This document shows positions 52,911-61,178 of a stretch of 64,000 nt of DNA, in pieces. The stretch comes from Deltaproteobacteria bacterium (GTDB lineage: Bacteria > Myxococcota_C > UBA6777). A program made the position numbers and the translations under genes. Location of the stretch: contig PCBK01000029.1 of assembly GCA_002731275.1 (NCBI GenBank), forward strand, positions 1 through 64,000, written 5' to 3'. Numbering within the stretch: position 1 is the stretch's first letter; the number at the start of each line of letters is the position of its first letter. The notes below the pieces were generated by a model. That model worked only from the letters and a program-made list of their open reading frames with translations, was not told where the DNA came from and ran no database searches.

Positions 52911-54347
52911 ATGCCAAACATGAAGCCCAATACCTTTCGGGCACATGCCCATGAACTCGTTGATTGGATGGCTGACTTTCTCGAACAGCTCGAAGAACAT
53001 CGCGTCGTCCCCGAGACAAAACCTGGTGACATTCGTGCGCAGCTGCCGTCCTCTGCTCCTCAACAAGGCGAACCCTTTTCGCAGATCTTTGCGGATTTTC
53101 AGTCGACGATCCTTCCTGGGATGACGCTCTGGAATCATCCGGGTTGGTTTGCCTACTTTCCGGCCAATCACAGCCCTCCTTCGATCCTCGCTGAGATGTT
53201 GATGGCGACCCTTGGCGCGCAGTGCATGTCTTGGCAGACTTCGCCTGCTGCGACGGAGCTGGAGCAGGTTGTGATGCAATGGCTGCGAGAGCTGCTCCAG
53301 CTCCCTGAGACGTTTGTTGGGACGATCCAGGACACAGCATCTTCGTCGACGCTCGTTGCGTTGCTATCGGCTCGTGAGCGTGTCACATCTTTTCAATTTG
53401 GGCAAAAGGGACCCACCGGACTCGATGACAAGGCGTTGTGTGTGTATGCTTCGAAGGAGACGCACTCATCGATCGATAAGGCCGTGAAGCTCGCAGGAAT
53501 TGGTCTGGATCACCTGCGTCATGTCGAGACGGATGCGGACTTTGCCTTGTGTCCCGAGGCTCTTGAGCAGGCGATCAGAGAAGATCTCCAGCGAGGACAT
53601 CGACCGTTTTGTGTCGTCGCGACTGTTGGGACGACGTCTTCGTCTGCGCTCGATCCGCTCCCTGCGATCGGTGCGATCTGTCAGAAGTACGATCTTTGGC
53701 TCCATGTCGATGCTGCGTACGCTGGCACTGCGGCGATCTTACCTGAAAAACGAGCTCTCCTTGACGGGATTGAATATGCCGACAGCTTCGTCTTCAATCC
53801 CCATAAGTGGATGTTTACGAATTTCGACTGCTCAGCGTACTTCGTCAAAGACGTCGATCTACTCTTGCGGACATTCCAGACCAATCCCGAATATCTCAAA
53901 ACGGAGTACGATCCACAGGTCGTGAATTTTCGCGACTGGGGGATCCCTCTTGGTCGGCGATTCCGTGCCTTGAAACTGTGGTTTGTGATGCGTCACTACG
54001 GTGTCGAAGGGTTACAAGATCTGATTCGACAACACATTCGCTGGGCTGGTGAGCTCGTCACGTGGATCGAGGCTGATCCTGATTTTGAGTGCCTTGCACC
54101 TGCGCCACTTGGGCTCGTGTGTTTTCGGTATCATCCGGCTGGATGTGATGATGAAGTGATGCTTGATCGATATAACCAGACATTGCTCGAACGGATCAAC
54201 GCAACAGGCTCATGTCATTTGACTCACACTCGTCTAGGTGGCAAATACACCATTCGTTTGTGTGTGGGGCAGCTTTACACGCAAAGAGAGCATGTTGTGA
54301 AGGCATGGGAGTTGTGCAAGCAGATCGTGCAGGAAGGGTTGGAGTAG
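52911..54347 (+). CDS. PLP-dependent group II decarboxylase (aromatic-L-amino-acid decarboxylase-like)
   Basis: This is a 478-residue protein; the ATG at 52911 or 52920 is the start, and neither has a strong ribosome site. N-terminal motifs GDIRAQLP, HPGWFAYFPANHSPPSILAEML and SPAATELEQVVMQWL are typical of the AADC/tyrosine-decarboxylase branch. WLHVDAAYAGTA supplies the PLP Asp, and NPHKWMFTNFDCS the PLP Lys. It would decarboxylate an aromatic amino acid to the amine in the cytosol. Substrate choice (Tyr, Trp, Phe) is not readable. It converges with lgt-1. Confidence 0.92.
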   Translation: MPNMKPNTFRAHAHELVDWMADFLEQLEEHRVVPETKPGDIRAQLPSSAPQQGEPFSQIFADFQSTILPGMTLWNHPGWFAYFPANHSPPSILAEMLMATLGAQCMSWQTSPAATELEQVVMQWLRELLQLPETFVGTIQDTASSSTLVALLSARERVTSFQFGQKGPTGLDDKALCVYASKETHSSIDKAVKLAGIGLDHLRHVETDADFALCPEALEQAIREDLQRGHRPFCVVATVGTTSSSALDPLPAIGAICQKYDLWLHVDAAYAGTAAILPEKRALLDGIEYADSFVFNPHKWMFTNFDCSAYFVKDVDLLLRTFQTNPEYLKTEYDPQVVNFRDWGIPLGRRFRALKLWFVMRHYGVEGLQDLIRQHIRWAGELVTWIEADPDFECLAPAPLGLVCFRYHPAGCDDEVMLDRYNQTLLERINATGSCHLTHTRLGGKYTIRLCVGQLYTQREHVVKAWELCKQIVQEGLE

Positions 54348-54361
54348 GGAAGGTCTGTAAG

Positions 54362-55423
54362 TCAGGCTGATTGGGGTTTGTTGCGTCGCGCCATGAAGAT
54401 CAAGCCGAGCACAAAGAGACAAATGGAGACAAATTGAGAGGTGGAGAGGATCTCAATTTTGGGGATCGATGTGAACAGATCGTATTGAAAGAGATAACCA
54501 CGTCCAGGATCACCACGAAAGATCTCAATCGTAAAGCGCGCGATGGAGTAAGTGAGCATATACCAGATGAGGACCTGTCCATGGTAGCGTTTGCGACTGC
54601 GAATCCAAAGTAGACCGACGAAGATCAACAACGTGGCGAGCGCTTCGTAGAGCTGTGTGGGATGCAGTTGAATGCCTCGTGGCGCGAGACCTTGTGTGAA
54701 GGTCACGCTCCAAGGGACGAGACCGGCTTTTCCGTGACAGCAACCCGCTGAAAAGCAACCGAGACGACCAAACACTTGACCAAGCGCGATCGAGGGAGCT
54801 GCGACATCTGCGACCTTCCAGAAGTTCATCTTGTTTTTGGTCATAAACCACCAGGCGGCGAAGATCGCGCCGAGTAGACCTCCATAAAAGACTAACCCTC
54901 CTTCCCATACCCGTAAGAGTTTCCAATCCTGCCAGCGTTTGACTTGTTGGAAGTCTGCCCAGTAGGCAGGCCACTCTGTGACGATGTGTAAGACCCGCGA
55001 ACCTACAATGGCCGCGATCAGCACCCAAAAGGCTAGATCGAGGATGCGTTCGGGGCTCTCGTTGACGCGCTTACCTTCGCGGATCGCGAGCATGATCCCA
55101 ACGAGGAATCCGGCGGAGACCATCACACCATAAGTGTGAAGTTGGATCTTGCCGAGCTTAACAACACCAATCCCCGCGAGCAGGATACCGAGCGCGAGGG
55201 AGGCCAGCCCTGAGAGCCAGAGCAGTCCTGTGCCACGTGTCTCTTCTTGGGGTTTGCCTGTCTCTGGATCGATGGGGGGGGGACCACTGACCCACATAAA
55301 GACGAGAAAGCAGACTGCGAACGCGATGGCGATCTGTTGCCAGTACGCGAAGATCTGTGATGTGGGGCCAAACGCCTTATTCATCCATGAGGGGACGTTG
55401 TAGTGGAGCAAAACGGGTTGCAT
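54362..55423 (-). CDS. lgt: Prolipoprotein diacylglyceryl transferase, catalytically intact copy
   Basis: This is a 353-residue inner-membrane enzyme with seven or more TM segments. It moves diacylglycerol from phosphatidylglycerol to the lipobox Cys, the first step of lipoprotein maturation. WEGGLVFYGG, GRLGCFSAGCCHG (Arg220), HPTQLYEA and ARFTIEIFRGD (Arg296, Glu300) hold the residues matching E. coli Arg143, Arg239 and Glu243. It is longer than E. coli Lgt (291) because of an N-terminal extension with extra membrane segments. It is last in the ileS-like, lspA, lgt-2, lgt-1 cluster, separated from lgt-2 by a GC-rich hairpin. Confidence 0.93.
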   Translation of the reverse strand: MQPVLLHYNVPSWMNKAFGPTSQIFAYWQQIAIAFAVCFLVFMWVSGPPPIDPETGKPQEETRGTGLLWLSGLASLALGILLAGIGVVKLGKIQLHTYGVMVSAGFLVGIMLAIREGKRVNESPERILDLAFWVLIAAIVGSRVLHIVTEWPAYWADFQQVKRWQDWKLLRVWEGGLVFYGGLLGAIFAAWWFMTKNKMNFWKVADVAAPSIALGQVFGRLGCFSAGCCHGKAGLVPWSVTFTQGLAPRGIQLHPTQLYEALATLLIFVGLLWIRSRKRYHGQVLIWYMLTYSIARFTIEIFRGDPGRGYLFQYDLFTSIPKIEILSTSQFVSICLFVLGLIFMARRNKPQSA

Positions 55424-55455
55424 AGCATCTCTCTTTTTCGAGCCTTACAAACACA

Positions 55456-55476
55456 CCCCGTCCACAGGACGCGGGG
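55456..55476 (-). terminator. GC-rich hairpin between the two lgt genes
   Basis: CCCCGTCC-ACA-GGACGCGGGG forms an imperfect stem with a two-base bulge. On the minus strand it is followed by TGTGTTTG. It may partly end transcription after lgt-2 or separate expression of the two copies. Confidence 0.4.
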
Positions 55477-55518
55477 CGATCATTGTGGGAGGTGATGTTG
55501 GCAGGAGGGGGTTGTGAT

Positions 55519-56574
55519 TTATGAAGAAGCAGCTTCTTTGGGGTTGGTCGAGAGCAGTTTTAAGGCAGCGAAGGCAAACAAAGCGATGGAGATCGCTTGG
55601 CTCCAGGAGAGAAGGTCAGCGCCTGCTGCGTAGGGGGTGATATCGATCTTTGTGAGGAAGCCTGACGCGTCATCGCCACGGAAGATGTCGATGAAGAAGG
55701 ACATCGCCGGGTAGAGCATGAGGTACCACAAAAAGACCTGTCCGTGGAATTTCTTGGCGCTGCGCAACCAGAGCAAGAACAAGAACAGCGCGAGTACACC
55801 AAGTGCTTCGTAGAGCTGTGTGGGGTGAAGCGCGACGCCACGAACGGCTGCACCTTGTTCGTAAACGACCCTCCAGGCTACATGATTGCCTGCGACTTTA
55901 CCGTAGGAGAAACCAGCAGCGTAGCTTCCGAGCATACCAAAGACTTGGCCAATGGCGACGGAGGGGATCATGATATCCGCGAGCTTCCAGAAGTTCATCT
56001 TGTAAAGGCGGACAAAGAGCCAACAGATGATCAACGCGAGGACAAATCCACCGTAGAACAGAAGTCCACCTTCCCAAAGACGGAAGACTTTCCATTGGTA
56101 CCAGATCTTCACTTTTGCGAAGTCTTGGGCATAGTCACCCCAATGGAGCGCGATGTAGAAGGCTCTTGCGCCGACCATCGCAGCGATCAATAGCCAAAAA
56201 GCCAGATCGAGGATTCGCTCTGCGTCGACGTGAACACGTCTGGCTTCTCGGACCGCGAGCACGATCCCGATCAGGAATCCGACGGCGACGAGGACGCCGT
56301 ATGTGTGCAGTTGGATGTACTGAAGACGTCCGAGGCCGATCCCTCCGAGCATGACAGCCATAGCAAATGCGCCAAGTGTACCGAGCCAACCGAAGGCACG
56401 GCGACCACCTTTGGCGTCGGGCGCGAGACCCCACCACGCGATGGCGATCGCGACGATCAAGCCGCCAACCCACCACTGCCAGTGTGTCATCAAGTAACCC
56501 TTTGGACCCAGCGCTTTGTACAGGTCTGCGGGCAGCAATTCTACGAGTTTTTTGTTCAATAAAACAGGATGCAT
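55519..56574 (-). CDS. Lgt paralogue lacking key catalytic residues
   Basis: This is a 351-residue membrane protein with GGAGGAG before the ATG. It has the Lgt fold with the same N-terminal extension as its neighbour, and keeps WEGGLLFYGG and HPTQLYEA. Its signature GRxGC reads GMLGS: Met214 replaces the Arg equivalent to E. coli Arg143. The ARFTIEIFR segment reads MSFFIDIFR: Ser292 replaces Arg239 and Asp296 replaces Glu243. Two Arg regarded as essential are therefore gone. It is either a non-catalytic partner of the intact copy or an enzyme with changed chemistry. The frame is intact with a strong ribosome site, so it is not a decaying pseudogene. Confidence 0.88.
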   Translation of the reverse strand: MHPVLLNKKLVELLPADLYKALGPKGYLMTHWQWWVGGLIVAIAIAWWGLAPDAKGGRRAFGWLGTLGAFAMAVMLGGIGLGRLQYIQLHTYGVLVAVGFLIGIVLAVREARRVHVDAERILDLAFWLLIAAMVGARAFYIALHWGDYAQDFAKVKIWYQWKVFRLWEGGLLFYGGFVLALIICWLFVRLYKMNFWKLADIMIPSVAIGQVFGMLGSYAAGFSYGKVAGNHVAWRVVYEQGAAVRGVALHPTQLYEALGVLALFLFLLWLRSAKKFHGQVFLWYLMLYPAMSFFIDIFRGDDASGFLTKIDITPYAAGADLLSWSQAISIALFAFAALKLLSTNPKEAASS

Positions 56575-56794
56575 CCGTCTCCTCCAAATTGGGGCAGGGA
56601 CAGGTTATAGTGATAGCTTCAACGTATTGATTTCGATTTCGATTCGTGTGAATGAGGTAGATCATCCTCTACACGAAATCAAGGTCACGTCTCTTTTATG
56701 TCAACACAAAGGCCGTGATTGTACCCATCTACGCGAATATATCAACTGTCTTTTTTGTCTATCCTATCCTCACCATGTCTCTTAACTTGCGTGC

Positions 56795-57994
56795 TTATTT
56801 CTTCTCCAGAGAGTGATCTTCCTCCTGGCCGTTCCTTTCAGTCTCTTGCTCTTGTGTGTCTGGCGCTTGTGCAGGTATTGTCTCTGACGCCACCTGCTCT
56901 GGAGCCGTTTGCACAAGGGAATCTGTATTCTCGTTCGTCACCGAATGTGCTTGTTCGTGTGGAGAGTCCGTCTCTTCTGTCAACTCCAAAGTCGACGTCG
57001 CGACATTCTTCTGCTCGATGGCACCTGCCTCTTGCGTCGTGGGGGTGTCTTCTTGTTCCGTGACTTCGGTAGAAGTGTTTGTTGTTTCGGAGTTGGTTGT
57101 GTTTGTCGTCTCTTGAGCGTTTTCTGTTGCTTCGGTGTCTGTGGTGTCTTCGGCGTTTTCTGTGTCCTCAGCCTTTTCTGTCTCTTCGACTTCGTCGAGA
57201 TCGTCGGTCGTGAGTAGCAGCTCGATCGCGATCAAGAAGACCCCCACAGTGATCGCGATGTCGGCGACGTTGAAGGTCGGCCATTCGTGATAGCCTCCCT
57301 TGATGTGCCAGCTCCACTGAAAGAGTTGCAGCGAAAACGGTTTGATGTTGACGTACCACTTGATGAAGTCGATCACGTAATCGAGGCGTAGCCGGTCGAT
57401 AAAGTTCCCAAGCGCGCCACTCAAGATCAGCGACAGGGAGAAGATCATCAACTTAAACGATGCGTCAATGCGCCAAATCAACACGTACAATATGAAGAGA
57501 ATGGCGATGATGGTGATCGTAATGAAGAAAGGTCTTCGGAAAGAGGAGGGGTATTGCGAGAGCAATCCAAACGCGGCGCCGGGGTTGATCTGGTACTTGT
57601 AGTGGAAGAACCCTTCGACAACGACGCACTCGGCGTGCGTCCCCATGATCACCCTTTGGCAGTTGAGGCTACCTTTGACGTTGTCGACGCGTTTGCGCCA
57701 CGCTGGGACGATGTGTTTGTTGTAGTAGTCTTTACACAGCGCGTAGTTTTTTTCGTCGTACTTGCGGCAATGTTGTCGTATTTGATCGCAATTTTTGCGG
57801 CACGCGACGAGAGAGTGATTGCGCTTGTTTTGTTGTGCGGAGCAACGTTTGGTGCACTCACTGTACACCTTGTAACATCGGTCACATCCCTGGTCTGGGC
57901 GCTTGAGGTAGTGAACAGCCATCTGCTTGGACCACTGATCCAACCCAACAGACGACAAAATGATAAAAAGAATGATGGTATATTTTCGGTTCAT
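56795..57994 (-). CDS. lspA: Signal peptidase II with a ten-cysteine insert and acidic tail
   Basis: This is a 399-residue protein, more than twice the usual about 165. I chose the ATG at 57994, right before TM1; a long frame to 58309 overlaps the upstream gene. Catalytic Asp residues are kept: NFIDRLRLDYVIDF (Asp209) and FNVADIAITVG (Asp245), plus DQ at 19-20 and NPGAAFGL. Between TM1 and the periplasmic strand is an insert of about 90 residues (36-125) with ten Cys. Another insert of about 15 residues precedes the last motif. After TM4, about 135 residues of Thr/Glu-rich acidic tail face the cytoplasm. It removes lipoprotein signal peptides. It lies 25 bases after the ileS-like gene. Confidence 0.9.
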   Translation of the reverse strand: MNRKYTIILFIILSSVGLDQWSKQMAVHYLKRPDQGCDRCYKVYSECTKRCSAQQNKRNHSLVACRKNCDQIRQHCRKYDEKNYALCKDYYNKHIVPAWRKRVDNVKGSLNCQRVIMGTHAECVVVEGFFHYKYQINPGAAFGLLSQYPSSFRRPFFITITIIAILFILYVLIWRIDASFKLMIFSLSLILSGALGNFIDRLRLDYVIDFIKWYVNIKPFSLQLFQWSWHIKGGYHEWPTFNVADIAITVGVFLIAIELLLTTDDLDEVEETEKAEDTENAEDTTDTEATENAQETTNTTNSETTNTSTEVTEQEDTPTTQEAGAIEQKNVATSTLELTEETDSPHEQAHSVTNENTDSLVQTAPEQVASETIPAQAPDTQEQETERNGQEEDHSLEKK

Positions 57995-58019
57995 GCCCCA
58001 GTCCAATGAGGGTAAATAT

Positions 58020-60761
58020 TCAACATGTTTTGACTTCGATTGCAAACAAGGAGTCTCGTGACTGATACGCTTGCGCAGGAGGCTCTTTGTCTTGTTGGAA
58101 CGTGACGCTGTGGACGCCTGCGAGAGATGCGAGAAGGGCACAGAGGTCTTCACTGAGTGGAGCAGGGGCGTCGTCTGTTGTTGCGTAAAGTTGGAGCGTT
58201 TGTGTGTGGAAGTCGATCTTTGGAGATGACTTTCTGTGACGTGTTTTTGCCCAACGTATCGTCTTGAGGAGGTGTCTGATCGCAGACCACTGTGCTCGGT
58301 GAGTCCCATCCATCCCCAGTTCTTTTCGCGTCGGGAAGGTCGCGAGGTGCACGCTCTTTGTCTGCTCTTTTGTGTGGGGGAGATGTTGCCAGTATTCTTC
58401 TGCCGTGAAGCACAAGATCGGGGCCATCACGCGCAACAAGACGTGCAGATGTGCGTAAAGGACCGTTTGGATGGTCTTGCGGTCTTCATTCGGGGCTGTA
58501 TACAGTCGCTCTTTGTGTCTCTCAAAGTAGCCAGCACGTAACTCACGTGAGCAATAGCGCAGAAGCGCTTGGAGCGCTTTGTGTGTCTCATGTGTTTGAT
58601 AGTGCTGTCCGATCTCCTCAGTAAGCGCTGCCAGAGCGTCGAGCATATAGACGTCTTCTTGGTTGAGTGAAGACAGCGCTTGGAGATCTTTTTGTGGTTG
58701 AAAGTCTTGTAAGTTGCCCAGCAGAAACTGAAGCGTGACACGCAAACGTCTGTAGTTTTGGTTGACGTTGTGTAGATGTTTTTGTGTGAGCGTAAAGGAC
58801 TTACAGGCATCGTGTGAAGCGACCCACAGACGGAGAATGTCGCTGCCATATTGCGCGATAAAGGTCTCGGGCTCTTTGGGGAGCTCTTGTGTGGTCTGCG
58901 CATTCGATGATGTCGATGCTTTTGCGATGTCTGCGGAGGCATGTGCGATAAATTTGCTGAAGGGAAACGTCTTTTGCAGCTGCACCGTGAGCAAGAGCGT
59001 GTGTTGTAGCCATGCGTGTCCACGTGCGTTGGACTCCAGGCTCAATGAGAGCGGGAGTGGGTGGTCTTCCTGAAGGATGAGCGGGGCGAGCGCGGCTTCG
59101 AAGTTGACACTGAGCACCTGCTTCTCTTTCCTGAAGGATGAGTGTCCACAACGCATACACGAGAGGATACCTTCGTGGGGGGGGAGCAAGCTCTCAGTCT
59201 CTTCGTCATGCCAAAAGTCCGTGCCTTCTTTGGTGACGCGCTCCTGTGCAAGTGTCCGGATGTGTTCGGGGTCGAGCAGGGGGTGACGACAGCGTTTGCA
59301 GTAAAAAGCCGGGAAGGGAATGCCCCACGTCTTTTGTCTGGTAAAGCACCAATCTGGCCGCTGTCGAAGCTCTTGCTCGATGGCGCGTTTGTATGTTGCA
59401 GGTGCGATCTCGATATCTCTCAGAGTGGCGATCGTTTGTTTGCGCAGGGCGTCTTTGTCGAGATCGAGGAACCAGTGTGGGAGCGCGCGTATCAACAGCG
59501 GTTGTTGGCTATAGGGGCTGTGAGGGGAGAGTTGTTTGGTCGTGAGTTTAAAGGGGCTCAGCAAGCTGTCGAGATGTTGGAGACGTTTTTGGAGTCTCTG
59601 GGTACTCTCTACCGCTTTTTGGCCCGCCAGTCGCCCTGCAAATTGTGTGAAACGCCCTTGAGCATCGACGATCGATCTAGGCTCGATGTTGTGATCTCTG
59701 GTGATTTGGTATGCGTTGAAGTCGTGTCCTGGAGCTAGTGGGACACAACCTGTTCCTGTTGTTGCGTCGACACGTGGTGAGGAGAGGATGGGGGCTTGTT
59801 GGTGGAGCAGTGGGTGTCGTGCGACGAGTCCTTGCAGCGCCCTGCCTGGGAATGTGTGGAGGAGCTCAACGCTTCCCTTTTTCCAACGACATCGTTCGAT
59901 CAGCTCTGGATAACAAGCCTTGGAGACCAAGTAGACTTTTCGTTCGTAGCGAAGCGCGACGTATTCGGCATCTGGATGAAGTCCGAGCCCTTGGTTCGCG
60001 AGCAGCGTCCAGGGCTGTGTGGTCCATGTCGCCAACTCGACATCGCGACCACGCAGCGCGATATCGATGTGGACAGGGTCGCTGATAAGGGGAAACCCGA
60101 CAAACAGCAATGGGGTCTCGACCTCTTGGTGCACGACCTCTGCGTGACTCAGACTTATTTGGTGCTCTGTACACCAGTAAACTGGGGCTTTTTGGCGCTT
60201 GAGGACATCTGCTTCGATCAGGTCTGCGAGTTGTCTGTACACTTCTGCTTGGTAGGAGAAGGAGGAGGTCGCCAGACTTTTGTCGTTTGGAGGTGTCTGG
60301 AGACCCAATCGACTGAGCAGCGCGGCTTTTTGGGCTTGGTCTTTTGCGAGCTGCTCTCTACATTTCTTGCGCAGCGCTGGGGCAGATAGCTCTTGATCGG
60401 ATTGTGTGACTTTGCGCTCTAGCTGGTGAAAGTGTCCGAGTGAGATAGGGATGTGTTGAGCTGTCCATCCCATCATGTCGTGACTTCTTTGTGAAAAGTC
60501 CTTCAAAATTCGATGAATGACAGCTTTGTAAGAGACATGCTTGTCTGGGTAAAAGGGGGCATCCAGGCTGGTATAATGGGGAGCATCAGCGCTGTGGGAC
60601 ATATTTTTTTCGGACTGGCTCAACTCCGCCCACATGGCGATGGTTTCAAGCTCTCTCTCGGCGAGATTGGCTCTCATCGGCAACGGTGAATGGGGAAGAT
60701 GAAGTGTTTCTGGCTCGCTCACACGTGGCTCCGGCTCTGCAGGGGGGGCGACTCTCCACAT
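58020..60761 (-). CDS. Isoleucyl-tRNA synthetase-derived protein lacking catalytic motifs
   Basis: This is a 913-residue protein colinear with IleRS from TLHLPHSPLPMRANLAERE to YGSDILRLWVASHD and YRRLRVTLQFLLGNL. HIGH is replaced by SYKA (77-80) and PGWDCHGLP is gone. The DVWFDSG segment reads SVNFEAA, the DQHRGWF region is lost, and KMSKS is replaced by a Ser/Ala stretch (about 600-612). The editing domain keeps WTTQPWTLLAN and GTGCVPLAPGH, but the Asp after GHG is lost. RPDWCFTRQKTWGIPFP survives. The C-terminal zinc domain is missing. It cannot aminoacylate by the class I mechanism. The frame is intact, so it may be a pseudo-enzyme with a new role. It leads the lspA-lgt cluster. Confidence 0.9.
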   Translation of the reverse strand: MWRVAPPAEPEPRVSEPETLHLPHSPLPMRANLAERELETIAMWAELSQSEKNMSHSADAPHYTSLDAPFYPDKHVSYKAVIHRILKDFSQRSHDMMGWTAQHIPISLGHFHQLERKVTQSDQELSAPALRKKCREQLAKDQAQKAALLSRLGLQTPPNDKSLATSSFSYQAEVYRQLADLIEADVLKRQKAPVYWCTEHQISLSHAEVVHQEVETPLLFVGFPLISDPVHIDIALRGRDVELATWTTQPWTLLANQGLGLHPDAEYVALRYERKVYLVSKACYPELIERCRWKKGSVELLHTFPGRALQGLVARHPLLHQQAPILSSPRVDATTGTGCVPLAPGHDFNAYQITRDHNIEPRSIVDAQGRFTQFAGRLAGQKAVESTQRLQKRLQHLDSLLSPFKLTTKQLSPHSPYSQQPLLIRALPHWFLDLDKDALRKQTIATLRDIEIAPATYKRAIEQELRQRPDWCFTRQKTWGIPFPAFYCKRCRHPLLDPEHIRTLAQERVTKEGTDFWHDEETESLLPPHEGILSCMRCGHSSFRKEKQVLSVNFEAALAPLILQEDHPLPLSLSLESNARGHAWLQHTLLLTVQLQKTFPFSKFIAHASADIAKASTSSNAQTTQELPKEPETFIAQYGSDILRLWVASHDACKSFTLTQKHLHNVNQNYRRLRVTLQFLLGNLQDFQPQKDLQALSSLNQEDVYMLDALAALTEEIGQHYQTHETHKALQALLRYCSRELRAGYFERHKERLYTAPNEDRKTIQTVLYAHLHVLLRVMAPILCFTAEEYWQHLPHTKEQTKSVHLATFPTRKELGMDGTHRAQWSAIRHLLKTIRWAKTRHRKSSPKIDFHTQTLQLYATTDDAPAPLSEDLCALLASLAGVHSVTFQQDKEPPAQAYQSRDSLFAIEVKTC

Positions 60762-61178
60762 CTGATAAGGAAGGGAAAGTTATAACGGAAAGGGACTTGT
60801 TGTCAACCAAATGCTCGTTTTTGTGTGAGAGGCTCACTGCTTTTGTCGACTCCACCTTCATTTGCTCTTCACAACGTGAGCGAACAAAAAGATATTCCTT
60901 TGGGAGTGATGATGCTCAAGCAAGAAGAGAGGCCTTATTCTGTTTGTCGACTGAGGACATCAAAAATGTACGAATAAAGAATCGAATGTGTCAGATTTGT
61001 ATCTCCATAGTGTAGATGCAGAGGTGCTATGTGATCATAAAAGCCGCAACATGGGGCACCAAAATGGTGTTGAGCATGTGAGGGTCACAAAGCAGACACA
61101 ATGTTGATGATGCTCACCGAGCATGTCAACGATATGTTACGCTCAAAGCGTGCGAAAGTGATACGTAAAGGATGCATA
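60762..61178. other. Divergent intergenic region ileS-like gene / histidine kinase
   Basis: These 417 bases contain the consensus promoter for the ileS-like cluster at the left end and GTGAG-AGG-CTCAC near 60830. The right part must hold the kinase promoter. Longer in-frame extensions of the kinase lie here but lack ribosome sites. No separate small gene is supported. Confidence 0.55.
60779..60806 (-). promoter_or_regulatory. Near-consensus sigma-70 promoter of the ileS-like / lspA / lgt cluster
   Basis: On the minus strand, TTGACA (60806-60801), 16 bases, TATAAC (60784-60779). Eleven of twelve consensus bases match. The transcript would begin about ten bases before the ATG at 60761, leaving no Shine-Dalgarno, so the first gene would be nearly leaderless. 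Confidence 0.6.

Noticed and set aside
57995-58309. N-terminal extension of LspA to 58309
   Set aside because: The extra 105 residues are Ser/Thr/His-rich, overlap the end of the ileS-like gene in another frame, and TM1 starts directly after the ATG at 57994.
58020-60761. Treating the ileS-like gene as a mupirocin-resistance type second IleRS
   Set aside because: Resistant IleRS enzymes keep HIGH and KMSKS-like motifs; here both are gone, so no aminoacylation is expected.
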